In this document: piece after piece, positions 47,632 through 59,294 of the stretch
Numbering within the stretch: the first letter of the stretch is position 1
Layout of the letters: each line of letters starts with the position of its first letter
Assembly (NCBI RefSeq): GCF_040958095.1
Contig: NC_091185.1
Location: 15,014,666 to 15,078,665, forward strand
Length of the DNA: 64,000 nt
Reading direction: 5' to 3'
Source of the DNA: Procambarus clarkii
Lineage: Eukaryota > Arthropoda > Malacostraca > Decapoda > Cambaridae
Notes under the pieces: generated by a model
Told to the model about the DNA's origin: nothing
Database searches by the model: none
Seen by the model: the letters and a program-made list of their open reading frames with translations, nothing else
Position numbers and translations under genes: made by a program

Positions 47632-49957
47632 CTCACGTAGTTTTATTCACCTAGTTGTGTTTGTGGGGGTTGAGCTCTGGGTCTTTAGTCCCGCCTCTCA
47701 ACTGTCAATCAACTGGTGTACCGATTCCTGAGCCTACTGGGCTCTGTCATATTAACATTTGAAACTGTGTATGGAATCAGCCTCCACCGCAACACTAATT
47801 AATGCATTCCATTTGTTAACTACCCTGACACTGAAAATATTCTTTCTAACGTCCCAGTGGCTCATCTGGGAACTAAGTTTCCATCCGTGTCCCCTTGTTC
47901 GTGTTCCACCCATGTTCCACAAGGGGACCTGTGTCCCTTTGTTCGCGTAACACCTCTGTTAAACAGTTCATCTTTATCTACTCTGTTAATCCCTTTGATA
48001 ATTTTGTAGGTAGTGATGTGGGGGAAAACCTGACTCAAATAATTAGTAATTAAATATATACTTCGATAGCTATGAAGGACCACCACTTTTTGAGAAAAAG
48101 TGGAAAACAAAATAAGACAATGGAAAACTGATCCCAAGAACTAGTGTCCTATGGATCTTAGTGAAACTGTATTTCTTATATAAATGGAGTCAAATTAACT
48201 TACAGAAAATTGGGGGGTTACATGCTAAAAGATTAATACATCCCTAGCATTATTCTGGTGCTGGTTCTTCACCAGAGTAAATAAAATATGAAAGTAAATA
48301 AGATTGATTATATAATATTAATTGGAGGTAAATGCTCTACAATATACTACTGAAATGTTGAACAGCATCAGTAAATCAACGAGTTAAGTGTAATTGATCT
48401 CTTTGAGAGATCACTATTGTAACTACAGAGTTATTGCTACAGATAAAAAAGGGACAGCTTAGCTGTAAATCTAGTGAGGTGTAATCAGTTGCTACGCTCC
48501 ACCGACGACGTGTTGCATAGGGTAAATTGTTGCACGGAACGGTGGGGAAGCCTAACACCTCGGTTGGCGTCGCCTTGGTACTGAAAGGCAATTACATTGT
48601 AGAAATCTTCTACATAATAAGTAACTACAAATAAATCCTAAATCATGAGGATAACTGTAGGAAATTTCAGCCAATATCTGTGCAATTTATATTCCAGCAC
48701 TATAAATTCTCTTTGGAGGAAATAATGAAATTAATCATCTATTTAGATGGTAAATTTACTTAAGACACGTACAGGATTGTATTATTTGTTCTATAGCCTA
48801 ACAACAACTAGCCTAAATGTTAATTGTGGCCACATAATAACAAAAAGGTAAACCTAGCTGCCGAGCCGCGTGTCCGTTGATGTGTAGACTTGAGCAATTC
48901 CTCGTCCTCCAGCTGCTGCTTGAAAGGCGTTGACTTTGGAATTGCTCATATGTTAGTCTGGGACACGGCTATTGTGCCAGATAACGTGGCACCGCTCTAC
49001 TGGTCGTTGGAGCAAAATAAATGGGATCAAAACGTAGCTCTGCTACACGCTGCCAATGGCGTCCTCGTGGTGCTCTCTCGTTCTCTCGTGTCTAGTGACG
49101 CTCTCCCGTCTTCCTCATTGCGCATGCGCGGCTCTCGATAGACATCTCGAGCGTAAATGTATATGTATATATCGCAATTGACTAAGAAAGGAAGAGGTAG
49201 TGACGAGTATTAATATCACATTAAATTCTTCTGTGATAAAACAGAATTTCTCGTAACATAAATTGGCTTATTACAGTTGTGCAACTGATCGAGGAAATTA
49301 AAGTAAAATCATTTACATAAAAGTAATTTCCTCTAGAATGTTTAATATCAACTAAATAAGGGAGTTCCAGTGAGTAGTAGTATACTATGAAATTAAACTT
49401 ATTAGTAAGTAACTAATTTTAGTAAAGGAAATGATAAACTGGACTCTTGTTATAAATCCAACTAAATGTGGAGAGAATTCATGTTACTGCCTGTCGTTCC
49501 TCACGTCGTCACTCTGACTAGGAAGAATCTGACAATATGTTTTAAATAAATCATGATAATGATTAAATCTACAAGTTAGTAATTTTAGTAACTACTTGTG
49601 GTTAATACAAAGGTTGCATAACATACAAATATGTATAAAACTGTTGGTTATTTCCAACAAGTGATCATGTCTCCCGTTACTCTTCTGTCTTCCAGTGTCG
49701 TGAGGTGCATTTCCCGCAGCTTTTTTTTTTTGTAACTCATGCCTCTTAGTTCTGGGTCTAGCCTAGTTTCATATCTCTGAACTTTTTCAAGCTTTGCCTT
49801 GTGCTTGACTAGGTACGGGCTCATGCTAGGGCCCCATACTCCTGGATTGGTCTTACATATGTGGTATACAAGGTTCTGAATGAGTCCTTTCACAGGTTCC
49901 TGAAGGCAGTTCTGATGTTAGCCAGCCTCGCATACACCGCAGATGTTATTCTTTTAA
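47632..49957 (-). mobile_element. LINE 3' fragment, copy 4, split by an LTR element
   Basis: The fragment runs from tail words near 47,632 to 48,016, then resumes at 49,660 with the next bases of the same family (DMI, DRRV, ...LTTLE on the minus strand) and ends near 49,957. The inserted 1,643 bp is annotated separately. A run of T at 49,722 disrupts the frame. Confidence 0.83.
48017..49659. mobile_element. Probable solo LTR with 5-bp target duplication
   Basis: The insert begins TGTGGGGGAAAACC and ends TATTTCCAACA, the TG...CA ends of LTRs, and is flanked by AGTGA on both sides (48,012-48,016 and 49,660-49,664). It has no long open frame and no internal copy of its own end that I can see. 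A solo LTR left by recombination is therefore the simplest reading, though 1.64 kb is long. Orientation is not determined. Confidence 0.65.
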
Positions 49958-50690
49958 TAAAGTAGTGCAATGAATCAGTAAATGACAATATTATAAACAT
50001 TGCCAGTCAAAAACCGGCTGAGGTGACCCACCAGTAACACAAGAACCCTACCTAGCCTCAAGCGGCTTCAAGGTCTCCCTCCGATTTCGTGGAGTGATAT
50101 TCTGCGGAGTGACAATGCTTAATTTACAATCCAGCCATATTACAGCTGCTTCCTCGCAAGTTTATCAACGAATACTGTGTTGTTTAATTTTGCGATTGGT
50201 CACTAATAAGACTTAATACTTCTAGATAATATTTGAAATTAAATAAGGGGCTATCATCAACAATTATGTATACAATTTCTCTTAAATAGATAATTATTTA
50301 AAATATATTTTGCACTAATCCTCAATACAATATTTACTAGTTGCCAACCAACTACAAAGTAGGATATTGACATTAACTAGTGTTTATTGATAACCTAGTC
50401 CCATATTACCATCGACTAGTTGAACTAATTGTTGTTCATCCTAGTCCCATTTGTTACCGTAGTCTAGTTGTACTACATTGAACAACCTAGCACCATTAAT
50501 TAATAATGCAGACCCTGTTTTGGGTGTAATTAATACCAGCACGAGTTGAGTTGTGTATCTATAATTTACCTATAATCATTGCACCTCTGAGTGATTAATT
50601 AGTGTCTACACCAAACAAGGGTGATTTTAAGGAGCTAACCTAAAGGTACTTTCAGCAACACTGGATTATCACTCAAATCATTTGTTTGTG
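49958..50690. other. Unassigned AT-rich segment
   Basis: I find no coding sequence. Between 50,390 and 50,500 there is a loose repeat of about 55 bases with 'cctagtcccat' and 'actagttg' words. It could be old LTR or 5' sequence of the BEL/Pao element to the right, split by the TA and SINE block; this is not shown. Confidence 0.4.
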
Positions 50691-50694
50691 TATG

Positions 50695-50796
<102 letters not shown>

Positions 50797-50800
50797 TTTC

Positions 50801-51620
50801 AGTTGCATATTGTCCTGGGGACCATTCAGGCTTGTTCGCATTTGTGTTCCTCACGTGTGCCCCAAAGAATGAGGTGATTTGGTAAAATGCTATGCCCAAG
50901 ATTACTCTCCGAGTGCCGGCGGTGGGGTGGTTCAAATAGCCTCGGCTATCACCTCATTATGTCCGGTCGTGATGGTCAAGTGGATTAAGGCGTCTTGTAC
51001 ATACCAGTTGCGTGGCTCCTGGGAGTATGGGTTCGAGTCACTTCTGGGGTGTGAGTTTTCAGTTGCATATTGTCCTGGGGACCATTCAGGCTTGTTCGCA
51101 TTTGTGTTCCTCACGTGTGCCCCAAAGAATGAGGTGATTTGGTAAAATGCTATGCCCAAGATTACTATCCGAGTGCCGGCGGTGGGGTGGTTCAAATAGC
51201 CTCGGCTATCACCTCATTATGTCCGGTCGTGATGGTCAAGTGGATTAAGGCGTCTTGTACATACCAGTTGCGTGGCTCCTGGGAGTATGGGTTCGAGTCA
51301 TTTCTGGGGTGTGAGTTTTCAGTTGCATATTGTCCTGGGGACCATTCAGGCTTGTTCGCATTTGTGTTCCTCACGTGTGCCCCAAAGAATGAGGTGATTT
51401 GGTAAAATGCTATGCCCAAGATTACTATCCGAGTGCCGGCGGTGGGGTGGTTCAAATAGCCTCGGCTATCACCTCATTATGTCCGGTCGTGATGGTCAAG
51501 TGGATTAAGGCGTCTTGTACATACCAGTTGCGTGGCTCCTGGGAGTATGGGTTCGAGTCACTTCTGGGGTGTGAGTTTTCAGTTGCATATTGTCCTGGGG
51601 ACCATTCAGGCTTGTTCGCA
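50801..51620. repeat. 260-bp unit, three copies plus 40 bases
   Basis: Units start at 50,801, 51,061 and 51,321, exactly 260 bp apart, and a 40-base partial unit starts at 51,581. The copies differ at only a few bases, for example 'ctctcc' versus 'ctatcc'. Each contains a tRNA-like SINE head and an 11-bp inverted repeat, AATGAGGTGAT/ATCACCTCATT (50,868-50,878 and 50,948-50,958 in the first). The partial unit runs straight into a TA repeat. Confidence 0.95.
50961..51055 (+). mobile_element. tRNA-derived SINE head (repeated at +260 and +520)
   Basis: An A-box-like GATGGTCAAGTGG (50,971-50,983) and a B box GGTTCGAGTC (51,030-51,039) have the spacing of a tRNA-type RNA polymerase III promoter. 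It does not fold as a proper tRNA gene, so I call it a SINE. Further copies are at about 51,221-51,315 and 51,481-51,575. Confidence 0.7.
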
Positions 51621-51636
51621 TATATATATATATATA

Positions 51637-51787
51637 TGACAATGTCAGACCACGGAGGAAAAATGAAACAGGAAATTTCCTTAAGTACTTTCGTATATTA
51701 AATACATCTTCAGAAGGTGTATTTAATATACGAAAGTACTTAAGGAAATTTCCTGTTTCATTTTTCCTCCGTGGTCTGACATTGTCA
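51637..51787. repeat. 151-bp near-perfect palindrome (fold-back element)
   Basis: The arms are 75 bases each around a single central base at 51,712, with one mismatch (T-G at 51,707/51,717). It is flanked by TA repeats on both sides. It could be a fold-back MITE using TA targets or a palindromic duplication. It codes for nothing. Confidence 0.93.
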
Positions 51788-51819
51788 CATTCTTAATCAC
51801 GTGTTTATTTTCGTGATAT

Positions 51820-51821
<2 letters not shown>

Positions 51822-51883
<62 letters not shown>
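51822..51883. repeat. (TA)n microsatellite
   Basis: About 60 bases of TA repeat to the right of the palindrome. Confidence 0.93.
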
Positions 51884-51884
<1 letters not shown>

Positions 51885-52249
51885 GTATATTAATTTTAAG
51901 TGCTAACCTCTAGAAGAGGTAGGATTATAACCTAATGAATTACAAATTTTACCGTAGGCTACTACATCAGTGCTTGCTCAAAATTTATGAGCCAATACCC
52001 CAGTTACTTCCACTACGAATTATGAGGGCCCCCCCCCCAAAAAAAAAAAAAAAATTAGCAGCCAGTACAACACACGAAATGCCTAATAACAGTATGTTCT
52101 ACCATAGATCATATGTGAGTCACAAAGGACATGTGACTAGACAACTGAAGAAGTGTGATCACTTGATCCAGTCAAATGTGACACCTAAAATACTTGAAAA
52201 CCACATAGACTAAATAAAAAATACAAAAATCTGCTGAGGCTGGGAAAAA
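51884..52249. other. Leader region before the BEL/Pao gag remnant
   Basis: No gene is supported. It contains a C7-A16 run at about 52,029-52,053. It probably belongs to the 5' part of the BEL/Pao element. Confidence 0.4.
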
Positions 52250-52275
52250 TTATCTTCAAAGCCTCATTCAACAAA

Positions 52276-53640
52276 ATGCTGAACCAAATTGGACTCCTTC
52301 CATGCGAAACGGCACAATATGAAGAGGATGTCCAAGATCACATGGATAAATTAATTCAGTTCCTAGAACAATTGACTATAGGCTCGGTCTTTCAAAATGC
52401 TCTAACAACAAGTGGAGCTAATACATTTGAACCCAACAATGAAGTTCGTCTACCTGCCATTGATTTACCTTAATTTCATGGCAAACAAGACGAAAACTTC
52501 GAATATTACTGGAACACTTTCGATTCATTAGTGAACTCTAAAAGTTCCATTAACAAAACAAAGAAATTCATTTATTTTCTAAGTACTCTTAAGGGAGAAG
52601 CAAAGGCAGTCATTGATCATCTGATTCCAAGTGATGACAACCACGATACTGCCATACAGTTGTTGGTAGAGGTCAAGTATAGTAACCAAGAGATTGCTAT
52701 AGCTAACCTCTACTGTAAACTTAGAGCAATACCAACACCAGAAACAACATGAAGCTATTCGAGATTTTAGACTCCAAGTGGAGTCTCTAGTCAAAGCTCT
52801 TGCTGCCAAGGAAGATGTTCCCAAGGCAGAATGGGTGTTAAATTTGAGAATCCGAGTAAATTCCCCAACGAAATATTAGCCTCCATCTGTTCTCTTTATC
52901 GGACAGACATCTTCACCCCGGGATGCAATATTTGATGGGTTAAGGATGACAGTGAACCGAATGAGAGCCCATGAGACAATGGTACCAACAAAGAGTTCTT
53001 TAACTGTCAAGTCTAAACCGACGAAGTCCATGGAGGACCAAAGTAATAACAGGAAACCACAGAGCACCAAAGGTACTCTAAATCAATCTAGACAATATAA
53101 TTCCACACCAAAGTGGAACAGTGGCAGAGTGGGCACATATGCAATCGGACCCTCCAAGCATATAGTTACGGTAACACCAAAAGGTACTGTACCTTACCTT
53201 GAGGTTATCTTGAGGTGCTTCCGGAGCTTAGCGTCCCCGCGGCCCGGTCGTCGACCAGGCCTCCTGGTTGCGGGACCAGGAGATTGCTGTAGGCTATAGA
53301 ACATGTTTGTTCTGCAAAGAGAAACATTCAATGTATCACTGCCCCAATTTTCCTGATTGTGATGCCCGTGTCGAGCGACTAAAACAGTTGCAACATTGCA
53401 CGAGGTGCCCCAGGAAACTCAACATCCTCGACTGTGAGACCCAATTACACACCTGTAATAGGTGTAACAAGGGTCAGCACCATGCAGCATTGTACAGAGA
53501 CACCAAATCAAAGTCTCCAAACCCCAAGATGGAAGAGAGCATTCTCACCACAGTACATTACTGCAAGGTGCACCAGAAAATTAGTGTCCTATCAACAAAG
53601 ACCAAAAATACTGCAACTTTGCCTACTGCCTAAATTACCA
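52276..53640 (+). pseudogene. BEL/Pao gag remnant with zinc-finger region
   Basis: The + strand carries a DUF1759-like Gag core: FHGKQDENFEYYWNTFDSLV and FIYFLSTLKGEAKAVIDHLI (about 52,475-52,625). A TAA at 52,471 interrupts it and a frameshift follows near 52,740. A basic linker comes next, then Cys/His-rich CLFCKEKHSMYHCPNFPDC and CNRCNKGQHHAAL (about 53,305-53,490), the nucleic-acid-binding part. A 90-base unrelated insertion precedes the zinc fingers. It is a broken copy. Confidence 0.75.
53198..53285. mobile_element. Short GC-rich repeat fragment inside gag
   Basis: This segment contains 'cttgaggttatcttgaggtg' and 'gcggcccggtcgtcgaccag', which I recognise from memory as a common interspersed decapod repeat. 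It breaks the gag frame and is far richer in GC than its neighbours. Ends are approximate. Confidence 0.5.
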
Positions 53641-54158
53641 TCCAGAATAAGATAGCCAAGGTCCATACCCGTGGATTGTTTGACCAAGGATCCCAGAGAA
53701 CATTTGACACTAAAATGTTGGCAGATGAACTACAATTACGGTCTGTAACCCAGACGACATTCAGTATTTCAGGGTTCCTATATGATATAGGACCACAAGC
53801 CTACCAGGTGGTAGAGTCATCAGTACTATTAGGCAGCTACGTATGTCAAGTACAAGCCATTTTGGTGGACACAATTCCAGCCGACCTACATGTGCAAGGT
53901 CTGGGAGCTACTGCTAAGTTCCTGAGAAATAGAGGAATAAAATTGACAGATAAAATTAAGTCTGATCACCTCACCGACTTCGGAATCCTTGTAGGTGCAG
54001 ACTACTACCATCAATTCATCACAAGCCATACTAAATATCAGGGCATAACCATGTTAAATTCTGCAGGAGGCAAATTACTCTCAGGCCCAGTATTAAGCCT
54101 GAGAAGACCTATGCCTGTAGACAAACAATTGCAATTGAAATCTAAATTTGTCAGCTGA
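53641..54158 (+). pseudogene. BEL/Pao aspartic protease remnant
   Basis: A 160-codon frame from 53,676 is a Pao-type retropepsin region (DUF1758-like). LFDQGSQRTF carries the catalytic aspartate in the D-x-G-S form, and GILVGADYYHQFI (about residue 105-117) is the typical later motif. A stop at about 53,631 separates it from gag. It ends at 54,158 with no RT after it. In an intact element it would process the polyprotein. Confidence 0.78.
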
Positions 54159-54457
54159 TTATACAACTCCAGTAGCATTATACTAAGAAGAATACAGCTG
54201 ACTATAACATCAGAGGTTGATCTTAAAATCATCATTTAAAGCTCAAGATGTGTTCATGAGGTTTCAGTGGCAAATCAGTGAACAGTAGCCTAAACAGCTA
54301 CACTTAACTGCAACCAATGTCACTGAACCCACTGCAGTCTCAGAACCATACTTGACTTTAATGATTGAATATCCAATCCTCTGAATCAACTAACTAAATT
54401 AACTCTCAATTTGTTAGCCAAATAAACTCCATCAAATAAGCACATAGAAGCATGACT
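54159..54457. other. Noncoding BEL/Pao sequence left of the LINE
   Basis: No open frame. It includes a diverged copy of the sequence found at 62,976-63,180, and its last nine bases, AGCATGACT, are the target duplication of the LINE. Confidence 0.6.
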
Positions 54458-54817
54458 TGATTTTTGATTGTTGCCGCCGAAGGCGGCTAGTTTATTGTGC
54501 ACCCCATACTCATCCTGTGAGCGGTAGCGCAAAAGCATTACAGAGGGCACAAAAGGTCTTTATCAGACCTCATCTTAGATTATTACATAAACAATTTCTT
54601 CAATCCTTCACACCTTATAGATACAATGTCAGCTAGTTACAGAGAAAGTGCTATTACAAGAGCTACATATTTACAGTAAGTCATCATACATTAATGGTAG
54701 GTCTTGTCGTTAATACATAATAGTTTGGCCAATGGGGATATTACAGAGTCATAGGGGAGCTTCTGTTTATTATTAGTCCTCACAATACACTACTTGTTTC
54801 TGAATCTCATATGTCGT

Positions 54818-55396
54818 TCATCTACTGGAAGCAAAATGTGGGTACAGTGCAAGGATTTCAGGTAATTTATCCATGGTAATAAGATAGGTTGCCATATCAT
54901 ACAGAGTGAGCTTAGATTTATCTCTAAAAGGCTCAATTTTACAACAATCCAAGATATAGTGTTCGAGTGTGTGTCTCTGCCTATGTCCACACACTTTACA
55001 CTTTCCTTCATCTAGATCCCTATACAAGCCGAACTGCCAGAGATACTTGTAGCCAAGTCTTATACGAGCTGTGACAACATCTGTTAGTCTACTGACTTTG
55101 TTACTTGCCCCATACACATGTTTTACTTCACACATTTCATTGTGATGAACAATGGACCTACTAGTTCCAGTTTGCACTGTTCTACTTTCTTCAAATCCAT
55201 CTAGGAGTTCTCGTCTAATGACACTTTTAAGGGACCTATTTGATAACTCAAGATTCCATTCAATACCGTCTTTATTTACTGCAGCCTTAGCAAGGGCGTC
55301 AACTTTGTCATGTTCCTGCATGCCAATGTGAGAAGGAATCCACAACATTTTTATATTTACCCTCTTGCTAAGTATTCTTACATATCTACGTCTAGC
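54818..55396 (-). pseudogene. Truncated LINE ORF2: RNase H end and zinc finger
   Basis: This continues the split gene. After the nested element it resumes LEARRRYVRILSKRVN, then NIKMLWIPSHIGMQEHDKVD (last RNase H block), TARIRLGYKYLWQFG, and a zinc motif CKVCGHRQRH...LEHYILDC, ending with a stop. Joining at the 12-bp duplication restores frame exactly (INVLV-LEARRR). A 360-base 3' UTR follows. Confidence 0.85.
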
Positions 55397-55490
55397 TTCC
55401 AAGACAAGTAAGTAAGTAATTATCAAAAGAAGGCACCAAACCGGGAAGGCTATGTAGCACCATCAAATACGCAAAAATAATCAGAGGGCC

Positions 55491-58400
55491 CTAAATATCA
55501 CCAAGGATGCCAATACGAGAACAAAAACGCATAAGGCGAACGATATCAAAAGTATCCGAGTCACCAAGAATTCTATCGAGGGACAGGTGACCGCGAGGGG
55601 CGGTCGGAAAGCAAGACACACGCTCGTCCTGGAAGTCAGGACATTCAAGAAGGACATGCACGACCGTAAGAGGGACAATGCAACTAGGACAATAAGGAGC
55701 AGGGCGGCGCTCCATCAAGTGACCATGGGTTAAGCGAGTATTGCCAATACGCAACCTCGCCAGAGCTGTTTCCCACCGCCGGTTACGGTGGAAGGAGGAC
55801 GGCCACGAGGAAACACAACATTTAAGAGTACGTAGCTTGTTACCAGTAACAGACAACCAAGAAGCCTGCCAACGGGTAAGGACTGAGGAATGGATAACCG
55901 GGTAAAAGTCGGAATACGGAATGCCTTTACGAGCGATGGGACAAGAGCGGACAGCTTCCTTAGCGGCAGCATCCGCACGCTCATTTAAGGACACACCAAT
56001 ATGGCTGGGAACCCAACAGAACTCAACCGACTTAAATTTACTGTGAACGAGAAACAGCCAATGCTGGATCTTGACAACTACTGGATGAACCGGATTAAAG
56101 GACCCGAGAGCCATGAGGGCACTACGAGAGTCAACAACAACCACAAAGGAAGACTGACAACGAGAAAGCAGGAGACGAAGAGCATAGAGAATAGCATAAA
56201 GTTCCGCTGTAAAGATGCTAGTCTCCGGAGGCAAGCGACACATATAAGTGCGATCAGGAAAAACAACAGAGTAGCCAACACCGTCCGCTGACTTAGACCC
56301 ATCGGTGAAGACAGAAACGGAGCGGGAGTGAGAAGAAAAGTGCTCGAGGAAAAGGCGTTTTAGAACCGTAGGAGGGGTAAAAGCTTTAGTGATACGGGTC
56401 AAGGAAGTACAAAACCGCGGAAGAGGGACCCTCCACGGGGGGCAAAGAAGGAACAACACGAGGAGAAACATCAGAAATACGAACGGAGAGAGAATCCTGT
56501 AGGCGAGATAACCGGACAGAAAGAGGGAGGTGGTGAAGAGGAACAGGAACCGCATGAGGGGTAAAAGTTAAAGCACGACAGAGGCGAGAGGAAGGATGTT
56601 GCAAGGACCGCGCAAGATAGCGAAGACAGTAGCGATCACGGCGGTCCTGGAGAGACAGGAAGCCAGTGTCAACATACAAGCTAAGGATGGGAGTCGAACG
56701 AAAGGCACCAGAACTGAGGCGCAACCCAGTATGGTGCAAAGCATCAAGACGGCGAAGAGTAGAAGGAGAAGCAGACAAGTAAGCAGGGCAACCATAATCG
56801 AGCTTAGACAGGACGAGAGAGGAATGTAAAGCAAGGAGAGTGCGCCTATCTGCCCCCCAAGAAGTATGGGACAAGACCCGAAGGAGGGTAAGGGCCTTAG
56901 AGCACTCAACACGGAGGTAAGAGATATGGGGAGACCAAGACAAACGAGTCTCAAGGAATAACCCCAAAAGCTTCGCGGAATCTTTGTATTCAAGGGGATG
57001 ACCATAAAGTGACAAAGAGGGACGAAGAACAACCCATTTACGCGTAAAAGTCATGGCACAAGTCTTAGAAGTAGAGAACTTGAAGCCATGACCTGTGGCC
57101 CAAGACGACACGGCATCAATTGCAAGTTGAAGCCGGCGTTGAAGGAGAGGCGAATCATCACCCTGACAACAAAGGGTAAGATCATCGACATAGAGAGCGG
57201 AGAAGACACCAGAAGGAAGAGAGGAAAGAAGACCATTGAGGGCAACCAGAAAAAGAGTAGTGCTCAGAACACTACCCTGGGGCACACCTTTGTATTGCTG
57301 AAAAGAGGGAGAGAGAGCGGTACCAAGGCGCACCCGAAAGGAACGACGAGAGAGGAAGCTGCGGAGAAAGAGAGGGAGATGACCAAGTGGTGTCGTAAGC
57401 CTTTTCTAGGTCAAAAAGGACGGCAACAACGGAGGTCTTCGCAGCAAAAGCAGTACGAATATAGACCTCCAAGTTCACCAGGACATCTGTCGTGCTGCGG
57501 CACTTGCGGAAACCAAATTGAGAAGGGGAGAGGAGGTGATGGTGTTCCAGGAACCACATCAGACGAACGTTAACCATACGTTCAAAGAGTTTGCAGACAC
57601 AACTTGTGAGAGCAATAGGGCGAAAGTCCTTAGGGGAAGTACCCAGAGACCCCGGTTTGCGAACAGGGAGGACAACGGCATCGAGCCAGTCCTCAGGGAC
57701 TGACGACGACTCCCAGATCCGATTATACAGACTCAGTAAATACTGAGACGTGCTCGGAGGGAGATGGCGAAGCATCTCATAATGAATACCATCGGAGCCT
57801 GCCGCCGTAGAACCGCAGAGGGCCAGGGCAGAACGAAGTTCAGAGAGAGAGAAGGGATCATTATAGGGAAGCTGAAGATGAATGCAGAAATCTAAAGGAC
57901 GAGACTCAAGGACAGGTTTACGAAGAAGGAAAGATTGGGGAAGATGAAGACCATAGCTAACAGAAGAAAAGTGGGAACCCAGTTCGGAAGCGACCTGCAA
58001 CGGGTCCGCCACAAGAGTATCACGGAGGTGAAGGACCGGTGAAACATCGGGAACGAACTTACCCGCTATCTTGCGGATACGCTTCCAGATCTGGGCCAGA
58101 GGGGTCTCGGACGTAATTGTTGAGACATAAGATGCCCAACATTCACGTTTAGCCGTACGGATGGCCCTACGGGCCACCGAACTCGCTTTCCGAAAGAAAA
58201 GAAAAGAATCGGTCGTCTGTCTACGGCGGTGCCTCTTCCAGGCTGCACGCTTACAGCGGACAGCCCGAGCACAGTCCGCATTCCACCAGGGAACGCACTT
58301 CCGTGGACCCCGAGAGGAAGAGCGAGGAATAGAGCGGAGGGCAGCGTTGAAGACAGTGTCATGAAAAAGGAGGAGAGCGTGAGAGAGAGGCAGAAGGGAG

Positions 58401-59173
58401 AGGTCAGAGAGAGCAGCACTGAGGGTAAATAGGGTCCAGTCTGCCTTAGCAAACTGCCACCTAGGGAAAGAGAGGGAAGGGCGAAAAGAGAAAAAGGAAA
58501 CAAGGATGGGGAAATGATCACTTCCATGGAGGTCATCAAGAACCTGCCACGTGAAATCTAAGTAAAGAGAAGAAGAGCAGAGAGAAAGATGAAGACAAGA
58601 AAGGGTGCGAGTCCGAGAGTCCAAATGAGTGGGCTCACCAGAATTCAGAAGAGACAGGGAAGAAGAGAGGAGAAACGGCTCAAGGAGGCGACCCCGGGTA
58701 TTTGTCAGAACGTCACCCCAAAGAGAATGACGACAATTGAAGTCACCCAGCAGGAGCACAGGCTCCGGCAAGGAGTCTAGGAGGTGTTTCAAATCAGGAA
58801 GAGAGCGGGACACTCGGGGGGAGATAAATGGAACAAACTGTGTACCATTTCCCCACAAAGATACGAGCAGCAGAACAATGCAGAGGCGAAGGAAAAAGTA
58901 AAGGAACAAAGGGAACATCAGCCCGAATCAAGAGAGCAGAAGAATTAGAAGCCCCAGCAATGGCTGGGGGGGGGGGGAGAGAAAGGAATAGCCACGAAAA
59001 CGACCAGGACGAGCACCAATCATTGGCTCCTGGAGACAGACACAAAGGGGCGAAAACCGCGAAATCAGAAGTTGGAGTTTGAGGAAATTGGCGTAATAAC
59101 CTCGAACGTTCCATTGAAGAATGGACAACGACGAGAAGAGAAAGGACAAAAACAGAGAACAAGGAAGAAACAA
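55491..59173 (-). pseudogene. LINE ORF2: endonuclease, reverse transcriptase, RNase H
   Basis: Domains follow in order across frames. The APE endonuclease begins ILQWNVRGYYANF with CVCLQEPM, then VLLLGDFNCRHSLWGD and GSDHFPI. RT motifs include FRPIALTSCVCKLFERM, PSQFGFRKCRSTTDVL and VAVLFDLEKAYDTTW (motif A), KGVPQGSVLSTTLF (motif B) and ALYVDDLTLCC (motif C). RNase H has VFTDGSKSADG, FTAELYAILYAL, VVVDSRSALM and WVPSHIGVSLNERAD. A zinc motif CPSC...VHVLLEC closes the protein at 55,491. Frame breaks are visible at the G run near 58,965-58,978, near 58,800, after TTW near 57,380 (about a dozen residues seem missing) and near 56,420. All catalytic acidic residues remain. The first Met of the leading frame (59,173) is taken as the start. 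Confidence 0.85.
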
Positions 59174-59294
59174 AGGCGAAAGAGCAACAGAGCACGTTAA
59201 AGAATATCAGGGTCGGGATCAGGGTCAGCAAAGTCAGGGTTAGGGGGCATGGGTAAACTGAGCAAAGACGGAGGGAAGGAAACGGGAGAACAGA

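Noticed and set aside
50961..51055. A functional tRNA gene
   Set aside because: A and B boxes are present, but I cannot fold a full cloverleaf with an acceptor stem. The tandem SINE context explains it.
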